64,000 bases of DNA from Dromaius novaehollandiae (Eukaryota > Chordata > Aves > Casuariiformes > Dromaiidae), in NCBI RefSeq assembly GCF_036370855.1, contig NC_088112.1:19832469-19896468 (forward strand), written 5' to 3'. Below the pieces are notes generated by a model. It had not been told where the DNA came from, made no database searches, and saw only the letters and a program-made list of their open reading frames with translations. The stretch's first letter is position 1; each line of letters begins with the position of its first letter. This document shows positions 25,765-38,200 of the stretch, piece by piece. The position numbers and the translations under genes were made by a program.

Positions 25765-25840
25765 GACTGGCAGTTCAAGCACTTGAGGCCTGGGGTCTAA
25801 TCCCGGCTTTATCGCAAGGTTTCCAGGAAAAGGGCCTGAG
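25765..25840 (+). mobile_element. MIR-like tRNA-derived SINE fragment
   Basis: GCCTGGGGTCTAATCCCGGC resembles the MIR box B region (GCCTGGGTTCGAATCCCGGC). It is followed by diverged sequence. An old short fragment, identified by that match only. Confidence 0.45.
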
Positions 25841-26113
25841 CTGTAATCCTTTGCTAGCACACAGTTTCTCCAGCCTAAACCACGGTGCACTTCCCTGGTC
25901 AGCTGCTACCTGCCAGGGGTGCTGGGGTCCGCATCTGCATCTGCAATAATTATGTCAAGAAATAAGCCAGTAAGCAATCAGAAGGGAAAGCTAATCTTTC
26001 CTGAATTATTTCTGATTGTAAGTGCTTCTGACCGATTTCAATAGAGGTTTAAAATAAAGATTCAAGACAGAGTTCTGACAGCCACCAAGGATCACGTTGC
26101 CCCCGACAAAGCT

Positions 26114-26119
26114 TTTATT
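26114..26119 (-). terminator. CATSPER3: CATSPER3 poly(A) signal overlapping the stop codon
   Basis: AATAAA on the minus strand includes the TAA stop, so the predicted 3'UTR is only the few bases to the cleavage site. GT-rich sequence (CGTGATCCTTGGTGGCTGTC) follows about 20-40 bases later. No other good signal was noticed nearby. Confidence 0.55.
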
Positions 26120-26214
26120 TTTGAATCTTCTCAGGATCTGGCAGAGATTTTTCTTCCATGTCTTCCAAGATCGTGTTCAATATGCCAAGCATCTCACAGT
26201 ATAGATCTTGTAAC
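26115..26214 (-). CDS. CATSPER3: CATSPER3 exon 8 (C-terminus and stop)
   Basis: A 100-base exon after a TTGCAG acceptor. Its first base completes Arg370; it then encodes LQDLYCEMLGILNTILEDM and a short charged tail ending EKIQK-stop. Human has LQELYYEIVHVLSLMLEDL at the same place. The TAA stop lies inside an AATAAA. Confidence 0.88.
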
Positions 26215-29200
26215 CTGCAATGAGAGAAGAGCATGGCAAAACCATCCCACCAGCAGGCTACATCACTTTAAAATACCGTGGAAAATGTGGAGAGCTTATT
26301 TAAGAGGGATATGGAGAACAGCGCACCATTTAAGCACCCCTCTGTTAACCCAGGAGGTTAAGGAGCAATGAAGAGATCCCTAGTATTTTGCATGAAGTTG
26401 AGTCCCCTTCCTGTGCAGGTTTTCCTTAATATTTTAATATTTTTCTTTTAAATATTTTTCTCCCAAAGATTAGATATGGTGAATGGCAGAAGTGCCGTAT
26501 GGGACTGGACCAGCAATGTGCACCATGTGCGCAGCAAAATGTTTGCAGAAGCGCTAGTCCTGATCAGCGCATTCAAAATACAGCAGAAAAATAATGCTAA
26601 GCCTCGTGAAAGGATCTCTGGTCCCTTGGGGAACTGGACAAAAGGGAATTTTCAAAATAATAACTCTAGGCCAGCGGTCAGATCTGTGGTCTGGGAGTCA
26701 GCAGCACTCCATAAATCATTTCCTGGTGCAAGCTGGAAGAGATGTGGTGAGCTACACTGAACCAGCCATTTGCATCTCCTCCTCAGCGTGAAAAAGCTGT
26801 AGGACTCCAGACCAGATCTAGGGTTTTTTAAACAATAGGTACCAAATGTGATCATAGGCTTGCATCGCATTAAGGTTAACCTAAGACATGTAAAACTCAG
26901 CAGTCTTCATTTGAAGGATTTGTGGGAGGTTTTTATGGTCACACGGTTTAAACTAACTGCCTGGGGTTAGTCATTTCCCTGAACAAGCTCCAGAAAAGTC
27001 CATTGCTGAGACAAAGCACAGGTCAGCCTGGACTACTGCTGCAATAAGGAAGGCAAGTATCCTGCCTCCTCTCCTCCTGAATTTGGGTGCAAACACATCC
27101 TCCCACCCCCCATAAATCCGGGAAGCGCTCTCCCCTCTCCCAGGGACGCTGCAAGGCAAAACACGAGCGGCTGGTGGAGGATGGACGCTCAGCTCTGGGG
27201 GACACCCAGGGCTCTGAAAACCCCAGGACACGCTGGGGCTGGGGAGCCCGGGGCACTTGGGCCGGAGATGGGTGGTGAAGGACAACACATTTGCTGCCAG
27301 GAAACTGAGCACATTTCTCATGGATGCAAATCCAACTCACGCAGCAGATCCCACACTGGCATTTCATGTCCTGCGGCTTTCCCTGCTGCTAGCAAACGTC
27401 AGCCCTCCTAACAGGGGTCTGTTCCTCCCCTGCAGCATCAAGCACTATCGATTTTCCTGATAGCAAAGGAGGAGCTTGGGTCCCGGGCCCCTCGATCGCC
27501 AGCTCCCTTGGGGACAGGACGTGCCTACACACGGCCACCTCCGTCCCCCACCCTGCACAGGGGAGGTGATGCTCTCAGAGCCTGGCGGCACAGACCAGGG
27601 ATGCTACTCGCTTCAGCAAAGTTTCTTTATGTTTTTGGTTGAAAGCATTAGGAACCAGTCCCGTTTATAGTGCGTGTCGTGTGTTGGTACCTTCCTAAGC
27701 TCTCAGCCCTGCTCGTGCTGAGAACAGCAGCATTTTCCCCTGGGAGAACAGCCACAAAACGTCCACTCACTCCAAGGAAATAACCCAGTACATCGAAGGG
27801 GCATTTTGTATCTTCTGTCTTGGAGTCTCTCCCATACTCACCAGCTCCATGGTTACCAACCTGTCCACTGTGTCATCCTGGAGGTCCAGGGCTGTCAGAT
27901 AAAGATCAATAAACGGGATGCTGACACAAAAATCCTCTACAACGATCGAATCAGAGTGGTGCAACGTCTTTTTGAAGTTATCCACCAGCTCACTGAAGGC
28001 TTTATACTGAATGGTTTTCTGGCGTGAAAAAGAACAAGACCAGGAACAAAACACTGTTAGCAAGGAGAAGGTGTCATACGGAGACCGTCGCTCTCCGGGC
28101 ACCTCCGAGGGCTTTGCCCTGGCTGACGGTGCTGCACCGGAGCAGCATCCCCGGGGCCTCGGCTGTAGCTCGGCTGCAGCCTCACACCCTGTGCCTGGCC
28201 CTGCCACCCAGCCCTGCCACTGGCACCAGCGGTGTGACAAGCCCCAGGACACACCGAGCACCTCCGAGCACCAGGGAGAAACGAGAGATGGGCTAGAAAC
28301 AAGGCAGTCTATAGGGCCAGGTGTTGCACACCCTGGCACCGACAATCTGCAAATGCCCGTTGAGAGGGGACAACAGCCAAGGAGACAGGTCTTGTCACTG
28401 TACAGCTGTTGCCACCCCTGCGGCCGGGAGCGAGACTTAAACTGCTGACCAAAATCAGTCACTCAACATAGTACTTGGGCCAGTGATTTTCTGGCCCGAA
28501 TGCAAGAGCACTCTCAACTGAGCCATCCTGAAATGATTAAATCACATTTTCTAACAAGAATGAGCAGAAGAGTTGGGGGAAACAGGCAGTCGCGTTGCTC
28601 TAATCATTTACATTTCAGTGACAGCTTTACTACATTTATTTCAAGTCAGCTTTGCAAAAGCCCTTTATCAAGCAAAGCAAAGCACTCCTGCAGAATCTGC
28701 AACACGAATTTCAAGTCTGTAGTAACATTTTGGAAACTTTGCATCAACAGACTGCGAGAAAGCAGGAAGGATCACGACCTCCCTCGAGCACTAGCCGAAA
28801 GTGATTCCAAGTCATTTCTGGACAGGGTTCTTGGCTTGACATGATCTGAAAAGATTTCTTTTTAATTTCTCTTTGAAGTTAAACAAACTCAGACAAAGCA
28901 CATTGAAATCTATTCTAATACCTTTACCATTAAGTTCCATTGTAATATTTTTAAGTGATGATCCTACCAAAAATACCTGCAGAATCTATAGCCTAGATTA
29001 TCATAAAAATGGGGGGAGGAAAAAAAGTAAATTATTCCTCTACTGAAAGTGGCTTATATTTGTCTTGCCATTTTAAAGAGCATCTGATACATGCAGTTCT
29101 TGCTACCCACCCAAGGCTGACAACAGTCTAGTTGGGTCACTCACCTGCTCATGTGTGAGCTTGCTCACTTCCTCCTGCTGCTTTTTCAGAATCGCCTGTT

Positions 29201-32200
29201 TCTTGGCCCAAACTGCAGCCTTCTTTGCCGCTTTGCACTCCCGTTCGTACTTCTGAGTCGAGTCCTACCAACGCCAAACCGCCAGCATGAGAGTGAGTCC
29301 CAGAGCACAGGTCACAGCTGATGATGCGAGGCATCAGTCAAGGAGACTTGTGCTTCCAAACCCCTGGCCCAGACCCAGCTCCAGGCAGGAGCAAGAAAGC
29401 TGTTAAGTCAGATCAGCTGGGGGCTGACACCCTACAGCTGTCGGGAGGCAGCAGGCTCTTGCCATGGGTTTCACCTTATTCCATGGGCAGATTCATCCCT
29501 GTAGCCCAGTCCCTGTCTCCAAGCACTGACTTGTACCAGCTACAAGAACCACGAAATCAGCCGGGGTTGAAGGGATGCAGAGCCTGGCCTTGGCTCAGAA
29601 GCCCCTGGTGCACAGGGCACTGCCTGCCCAGATGCAAAGGGCTGGTTGTGCTGGAGAAGCAGCAGGTTTTAGCAGCTGTGGAAAAATAGGGTCAAAGTCG
29701 AGATGTAAAGATGACCCAAACTGGGCAGGGTGGGAAAGACACGCTTATTCTGTTCAGGGACAGAGGACTTCTGCATCCAAAATGTTTCTAGCTGCACCAG
29801 GAGCCAACTTTTGCAAGCAGCTAAACGCCAGTTTTCTAGTACAGGCCTGTTAGTTAGTGGCACGCACACCCAAACACAGATGCACAATGCAGGGAACCAC
29901 CATTACCTGCATTTTGATAATCACAACTCCAATGAACATATTGAAGAACACAAAGAACCCCAGCAAGATGAACACTATCGTGAACACGTGGCTATTCGTA
30001 AACCCATGATCCTCCAGCTCTTCCTGTAAGTCTGTCCAGCCATCAACCTGCAAATGCATTTAACCAGACCTGAAAGCTAGTTCCAAACCACAGCATAAAT
30101 CACAAGCCATATGAAATCTTGCTCTTCTCTCTCTCTCTCTTTTTTTTTTTTTTTTTTAATTGAACGCAGTTTCTTCTGTTCCTTAGAGTTCCAGGTTTAA
30201 GACAGCTAGTAAAGATCTCATTGCTGGCAGCTTGAGAGATTTGCCCCTCTGAATTTTCAATACCAGGTAGGAAATTTATCTGTCAAATCAAGTTTTCACA
30301 GAGATCTGCAATATGATCTCACTAGAGAGCAGTTCACACTCTCCCCAGAGCAGCTGCAGGTTAATTAATGGGCTTCTTCAGCAGCACTCCAAAATCCAGA
30401 GTTTGCTATTTGGCTGACACAAACTGGAAAATGCTGCTGTACTCACAGTTACTAAACTGAAGAGTGTGAGGAAGGCAGCCTCCATGTTGCCCCAGTTTTC
30501 AGTGTCTCCAGTTTCAGGATCTCCATACAAACCATGTCCCAGAATGGCGAATATAAACATCAGCAGGAACAGCAAGATGAGGACATACATCACTGTCTTT
30601 ACCATCTGGCCGAGCGCCTGCGTGAAAACCTGCAGAAGGGAAAACAAGCGAGTGCTTTTTAGGAGAGGAAGGGGCAGCCCCAGGTAAAGCAAATGCTTGC
30701 GCAGCAGGGGTGAAGGCAGGGAAACGGGCTGGCAATTCGGTAGGTGACGAGCTCCCAAGACCAGTTCTGAACCAGCTCCCTGGCATGCACCTGTAGTGTT
30801 GTACTGGGAATTAAGGAGAGGCACAGGGCAACCACCACCGTGCACGAGAGTGCTACAAAATCCAGAGGCTCTGGTGACGCGTGAGCCTCTTGGACTGGGA
30901 AATGTCCCTTGCAGGGCTCAGCAGGGAGTAAGTGTTGTCCAGAGGCAAGAGCAAGGGCCTTTCAGTCCCCAAAGGATCACTCGCAACACACGTAGGCTTC
31001 TCACTCCCTTCCGAAACACGGTTTCTCCGTGACAGGTTACTAATGGAGTAACAGGTTCATGTTCGTGAAGGATACAGCTCTTCCTAACTGATGCAATCCG
31101 CCAGACAAAAACGAGCAGTGCTATTAACCCTCATGCCTCAGAGTCTGACCACGAACTGGAGGCAGGAAGATATTTCTGCTGCCCTCATTGTCCAGCTACT
31201 CCTCACCCGTTGCTGTGCAGGGAGGGTCCGGATATGGGAGACTTCTCTCTCGTCCCTCCTGTGACTGCTCTCCTAGAAAAAGCCCTGTGCAAAGCTTGGG
31301 TTCACCACGAAGGAACAGAGTACAGCCTCTGAGACAGCCTGATTTCTTATAAAGACCTACATATGACATCAATATATACAAAAGACACTCTTGGGAGCTG
31401 ATGGGAATGCTGGCTGGGGAATTGAGCTTAGGTCAGATCATTGGTAATGGCTTTTAGCCAACTGCAAACTCTTCTGTTAACTCCAAATTACAGAAGACTA
31501 CATGCAGCCTCTTGCATCCATGTTATATTCCTCTAGAGACCAGCAGCCACATGGGCTGGCTGCCTTCCCCTGGTTACAATAAGCCTGCTAACGCCAGAGG
31601 GTTTCTTATACAGTGCACTAGTTCAGGGACTATCCATTTATCATTTCCTCTTTGGACAATAGCTCTGACTGTCAACAGCATCTCAAGTTAAAGCTCTGAA
31701 ATCTATCCAGTCGATCTGCTCAGATGGTACTTCCTGGTGTAGACGTTTGTGCAAAGCTAGCATAAGACGTTCTTTCCAATCTCCTCTGGCTGCCAAAAAG
31801 CTGATCCTGTTATGATGGATTAAGGACTCCCGCAGCAGTTGCCTGAATAGGTCCCTGCTTTTGCAAGGCTTGTCTACTCTAGAAAACATACCCACACACC
31901 GCGTATGGCCAAGTGTCCCAGGTCCTTCTTTCGGCCACTAGTCACCCCTCAGCCTACATGGACTGAATTTCTTGGGTCTACCTTTCATCCAGCTCAAATG
32001 TAACAAGGCAACAAAGACCTATGCAAAGATAGTGCCTACTTTGCCTTTTTTCCCTCTGAAATTGCCAGCTCTGGCAGCTTTGCCAAGAATAACCACAGAG
32101 GAAAGAGATAGTCTGGATGCGCGGCTGTGTTCCCCAGCCTTGCTCAGAGAAGGGTGGCAGGAGCAGAGGTTGCCAGCGCTGTGCCTGCACCGCAGAGGCC

Positions 32201-35200
32201 CAGCAATAGTGCCTTAGACGCTTTCCAGCAATGACTTCTGTAACCAGCTCTTTAGTGAAACTATCCCAAACACCGTGCGTCTCTGCCTACTCTTAAATTG
32301 CAGGTATATTTAGCAGCTGCTTCACTGCTGCTCTTTGCAAGCTGAGAGCACGCAGCTTGCTTCAGAGCAGGTCTCAGCCCCTGGCAGAGCTAGCCTCTAA
32401 GCTGGACACATATTCACCAGCCAAAACTCAGGTGAAGTAAGCTTAAAACATCTCCTCTGAACCAAAGGAAGCTGCAGAGCATCTGCAGTCCATAGCTTAT
32501 ATCCATAAGCAGCATCAAGCTTTCCTAAGCCTGGTCTCCACTCCAGGACAGGCCAAGGGAATGGCCCAAACTGGACTGCGCAACCCTGCTGAGCATTTCC
32601 CCAGGTGGGGAACATTCCCAGGCGGATGCTCGTTCCCTGCCAAGAGACTGAGGTTTCTAACTGCTCCTTGCCCAGGAGCACAGCTGGTGCCTGCATCTGC
32701 CATGTGAGCCGCGCGGTTTGCTTGTCCCCTGCTGCTTTGGGCCTTGCTTGGAGGTAAATCAGGTGATGGGCACTCCTGGGGCTTGTGCTGGTACAGACTA
32801 CAGTTTCAAGGACAAACTGATTCTTGTCAGTCTGTCATACACCCCCCTGTAGAAAGTCTCCCATGCAGACAAAACACAAGTGTCCAAACAGCTGCCAAGG
32901 GATGCAAAGAGCCAGGTGGCAAGTCTCCTGCGCTGACTCCCCGGCTTGAAACAGTGGTGGGTCAGCTGAGGATGAACAGGCTGACACGGTCCTCTAATAC
33001 TGCTCTTATTTCTCTTTCTTGGGATGCCTCACACCCACAGGATGCCAACGCTCTTCCGTCTGCTGCTGTCCTGGAGCAAACCTGCTCCAAAGACCCTTTC
33101 ACCAGCCTTCATCCACCCTACTCACCCTCCGCTCTCTGCACTCGGTTCCTGGTAGCTCAGGGGCAGTAGGATGCTCAGGCTGAGTGGCACTGGCAGGCTG
33201 ACGGATTGCTGTGGGTTTAAGAAGATAAATTGCGTGCGTAGGACAGAGAGGCTCTGGGCCCACTGCTCCAAAGAGCATCAGGATCTGCACCTATTATTGG
33301 CAGCCCCCAGCAGGGCTCTGCCACCCAGCCAGCAGATGTGGCAGTTATGCCCTCGTTTCACCAGCCCCAGCCTCCTTGTTTAGTTTTTACCCTGTTCTGC
33401 ACCATCGCACGAGGTGTTGGTGGACACCAGAGCTGAACGTCGCTGGGCAGCAGTACTGCAGCGTTCTTGGCTGCCGGCAATAACAGGCAGCGACGTAGCA
33501 CACAGAGCAGTTGTGCCGGGCCCAGAAAATACAGGCAACACGACTGAAAACCAACACCAAGAGACAATGTGCTAAAACCCCTGGGTCAGATGGAGGTGAA
33601 AGTCAAGCCCGCGCTGCAACGCAAACACTGGCTGCACGACAGCACGACAGACGAGGACACAGAGGACAGCGGGGAAGAGCAACATCAAATGCAGAGCAAA
33701 CATCAGCAGTTGCGTTGTCTGAAGAAGTCTCCCAAAACACCCAAGCTGGAAGGAAAGCACCAAAACCACAGAGTTTGGTACAAGTTCCTAAAGGCAGCAG
33801 CATCCCTAGGAGAAGGAACCAAAGGGAAATTTCCTGGCATTTCTGCGGGCGTGGGATGTCTCCGGACCCTGACTGCAGGCTCACGCTCCCCACACATGTG
33901 CGGTCTGTCCCGGAGGCTGCAGCCGGGGAACAAAAGCCATTCAAGCCAGAAATCATATGACATTTTTGCCAGGTTATGTAATGGCGCTCAGCAGATTTGG
34001 GCTGCGGCACATGATCATAAAGAAAAACAGCCACCCATAGCTGAGGGTAGCGAGAGGGCTGTAAAAGGCTCGCAGCAACTGCAGGCTGGCAAGTGCCTCC
34101 TGCGCGGGAGCATCAAATAATTCCCAGTTGCCGTGGCATGTCCTGCCTCTCCGGCGCTCTTTCAGGAACTGCTGTGGATTCCTACGAGCTTTTATTAAGA
34201 AGGAGCTTTGTGGTTCACAGTCTGCACAGGTAGTAAACTACATTGAAATTAATCCCAAATATATTTTTTAAAAAAGCAGAAAAGTCGATTTTTTCTTTAA
34301 GAACAACCTGGCGTTTTTAAAGTTTATTTTCAAATTGAAATAAAGATGAATGGGGCCTACACTAAAACAGGGATTGCAGCTAACAGAACGTCTCTGTATG
34401 GAATACAACAAGGAAATTATTTCCTCAAGGTGGAAATTTATTGCTCCAAGGTGGAAGGCAGAGTGTTTTAAAGAGGTTTTTAATTAATAAAGGGAAACGT
34501 GCCAAGAATGTGTTGCATGTTTGAGCTCTCTGCATTAAATACTGCTAACCTGTTGAGGGCTAATTTAGACTTCAATTAATAAATTACAATACACACACAG
34601 GTATAAACAACCTCCCACACCTTCAGCAAAATACATTTAGGCAGCCCTATCGCATTTTAAAACAATTTTTAAGCAAAGAGGTGTTGTCTCTTGGGATGTC
34701 AGACAGCTCAGGGCACTCGTCCCTTCAGGTCAGGATGCAAAGGCGAGTATCATGTGCCCCTGGAAATGAGAAAGCAGCAGCATGGCAGGGGTTTGCGTGA
34801 TATTTATAACAGCTTTGGGACAGGAAGGGACTGTTAGAGCCTAAAGAATTTTCCTCTTTGGATATTTTTCCCCCAATAATGCCATCTAGGCACTCTCACC
34901 CAAAGCCAGGACACAATTTCCGAGTGGCCACAGTCCCTTCGGTGTTAAGTCTCATTGTCTTTCATCAAAACAGATTTGTATGGGCCAGATCTCCAAAGGC
35001 ATTTAGGCTCTTAAAGTTGCAGATTTGTGCCTAGTGGGATTTTTCAAAGCACCTTAGCATTTAAATGTCTCCTGGGAGTAAGGTGCCAAATCTTATCCTG
35101 CAGTTTTTCTTGCTCTTGGTCCCCAAACAAGGCATCTTGTGGCAGTGAGTCCCCCAAGTCGAACGTGCATAGCGCAAGTTTCAAACAGACAAACACAAAC

Positions 35201-38200
35201 TCTTTTTCGGCTTTAAATATCTGCCCATTTTGCCATGCATCAATTTGTTCTTTCACAATCATCCAGACAAAACATGAGCATCTGATTCACCTTTCCTGTC
35301 ATTCATTATTTCATATGCCTCTCTATGTTGTCCCTTCTCCCAGCAACACAGAATAATTAACATATAAAAGTCTGGTGATAAGTGAAGTTTACGATCCAAA
35401 CTAGAGGAATGAAGGCTCAGAAGTGAACATTATAAGAGCCCTGTGCCCATAAACATCCCACTTCTGGTGGGCTACCCAGCCAATTAATTACATGCAGAAA
35501 TGCTGGCTGAGCATTCATTGCCCACATAAGCTCCTTGCTGAAAAACAAACCTCCAGAGTTGTCAGGAGAAAGCTAAGTAGGAGATGGTGTGTTGCAGAGA
35601 AAAACACACACAAACCAAGAATACTACGTGACCTGTATTTTACAGGGATTTTTTTGTGTCTACTCTGCTGTAGTAAAAAGAAAATCCCTCCACTCCATTG
35701 GGGAGAGCAGAAACAGGGAAAAGAAACAACAGCCATGCCATGGGTATCTTAAAAAAATCAGGAGCAATTAGATTTCTCCTTCCCTCACAGGCTACCGCAA
35801 TCATCAGCCCCGTTCGGGGCCAGGCAGCCCCCCAAGACATCCACTGCAAGGCCTCCTCCATATCTGAGCTCGAGGGCATTCAAGAGGTTATTTGTATTAG
35901 CAAAAAAGGCAGCAAAAATTTGGATTGCTGGAAGGATAAACACAACTGGCTGGTTTTCCTCTGGCACCCCGGGGTGCTCTCGCTGGCGCCTGGCGCTCTC
36001 CCCGGCCAAGCCAGCTGGCGATGCCGGGGCCGCGGGCACCTCCTCTCCTCCCCGCAAGCGCGCGGGCAGGCTTTGAACCCGAGCGTGGATACGGGCTCCT
36101 CGGTGCTCCTCGCCCTGCCTGAGCCCTCTTGACGGCACTCTGAGCCGGGCCGCTGGAAGCCCCAGCTCTGCACACCGATGCCTTGCTGACGCCGGACTAC
36201 GACAAAGAAATCCCCCGCTCTGGCAGACAGAGCAGGACCAGCAAGATGCACACCCAGCTTCGAGTTTTGCTGCATTTACTTATGCAAGGTACGAACGTAA
36301 CTTCAGCAGCAGCAATCCCCCCATCCCCTGCTAAAGCGTGCTGGCAGCACGGTGATGCCAGTAAAGGGGGCTGGAAATTATTAAGGTCCCCAGCAGCAGG
36401 CAGCGCTGGGGGGGACTGAGAGGGACCCTCTCGCCACGCTCTGCCACCCAAGCGTTGGCACGCTGGCCGGCAGGACTCAGTCAAACCAACCTAAAAAGAC
36501 CAGAAGAGAAACTCTTAGCCCAAAGGGAGGGAAAGAGACCAGAGAGCAGTGCTTTACCCTCATCCCCTTGCTGTACTTGATGAGCTTGAGAATCCGGAGG
36601 GCCTGGAGACCTTTGGCCATCTCCCAGGAGTGGAAGTGCGTGGCAGCCCCCGAGCTGGAGGCGTACAGGATGAGCGCAACGAGCAGGATGACAGCGTCTA
36701 AGACGTTGTAGCCGTCCTTCCAGTAGGCGATGGGATCCACGTACACCTTCAGCAAAAACTCGGTGGTGTAGATGGAGAGGATGAGAGTATCCGTGAGCTG
36801 GAGAGACAAGGAGGTAAGCCCAGGCGGATGCCCACGTTTCCTGGGAGCCTGCACGCTGGGGCAGAAACGCCAAAGGGACACCCGGGAGCAGGGACGCTGC
36901 AGGGACAGCCCAGCCCCTCCTTCCTTACTGCTCAGCTACTCGTGTTTCACCCAGTTTCATTTTAAATGCCCTAAACGACCTGACTCTGCCCTTGGAGACC
37001 AAGGTGCCACCGGAGGGACCTTTTCCTAATGGGCTTCATGCCTGTCACGTGCTTTGTCACCTGAGATAGCGTCTGGTTGGCCTGGGAAATGCCAGTTCAA
37101 CTGGTATAACCGCACCTATGGGGAACTGGGAGCTGAGCTTACCCTGTCACACAGACCATCACAGGTACCAGGACCAAGAAATTGCACAGTGCGGAACAGA
37201 CCTGTTGTCTAACGGTGCTGCTGACCCTCTGGGCCGCTGCGGGCCCCCTCTCCAGGGGGATTCCTGGGCCCCTGCTGCCACAGCTCCTGCAGCAAACCTG
37301 GGCGGTGGGCCCCAGAGCACTGTTAACCTCAATAATAACTTCTAAAGGGCTGTGAAAAGCGAGAAAACAGAATCTGAACCAGGGCACTGCACCACGAAAC
37401 AGCATCTACCGCTCTCCATCGCTGCCCCAGCAGTGCAACCCTCGGCTGCCGGCAGCAGTCAAGCTGCTGTGAGCAGGGCACGGGGCGGGGGGTGAAGCAA
37501 GGCAGATGCCATCCATGCTACAAACACCCACCGCGGTCCCCTCGGCAAGGAGGACAGAGGTCCCAGGAGCTGAGGTTTTCCCTGGATCGGGCATCATGTC
37601 GCATGAGGGTCCTGACCGCATCCCAGAGCATCGGACACCTTGCCAGCCCCTCCAACCCGGGCACGCACCGCCTGCTCCTCCAGCACAAAGCCTGTTTCTG
37701 GAGGCAGAGTTTTCTAAAACCTCTAAGGCTTGTGACCGAGTTTCCTGACATTAGCCAGGCCTGTCTATACATTACTGGGATATATAATTAAGGCTCAGAG
37801 GTTTGCGTACAGTAGCTGACTTGTGTAACACAAGGAAATCAAGGAGCGTGACCAAGAGGGATTTTCAATGTGAAAATTGAATATTAAAAGGGTGCTTAAA
37901 ATTAGCTGTGCTAAAACTACGAAGGGGAAAAGAGTTGCCATGGAAAGGACCCAACAGTTGCATTTTAAGAACGATAATTACCAAGTGAAGGGCTTTAAAG
38001 CTTGCCCCTGAAATATGTTTCCTGGCACAACCCCACCATCGCGAGGCCTTGGGCTCGCATAAGCAATCGTCAACGCCAGGTGCCTGGGGACCGAAGTTAG
38101 TCATTTGGGCTAGGCCTCTGGTCCTCAGTTGTTTCATTGCTCGAAACGAGACAAAAACTGCCCGCGTAGGTCAGCTACCAGCTCCCCCTCTCAGTACACG

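Noticed and set aside
28430-28535. Functional tRNA gene
   Set aside because: Box A is good, but box B is degenerate, the spacing is too long and the acceptor stem does not close.
33569-34120. 183-codon open frame on the + strand inside CATSPER3 intron 3
   Set aside because: No recognisable domain, antisense to an intron, with no flanking splice or promoter signals. An unannotated gene cannot be excluded, but nothing supports one.
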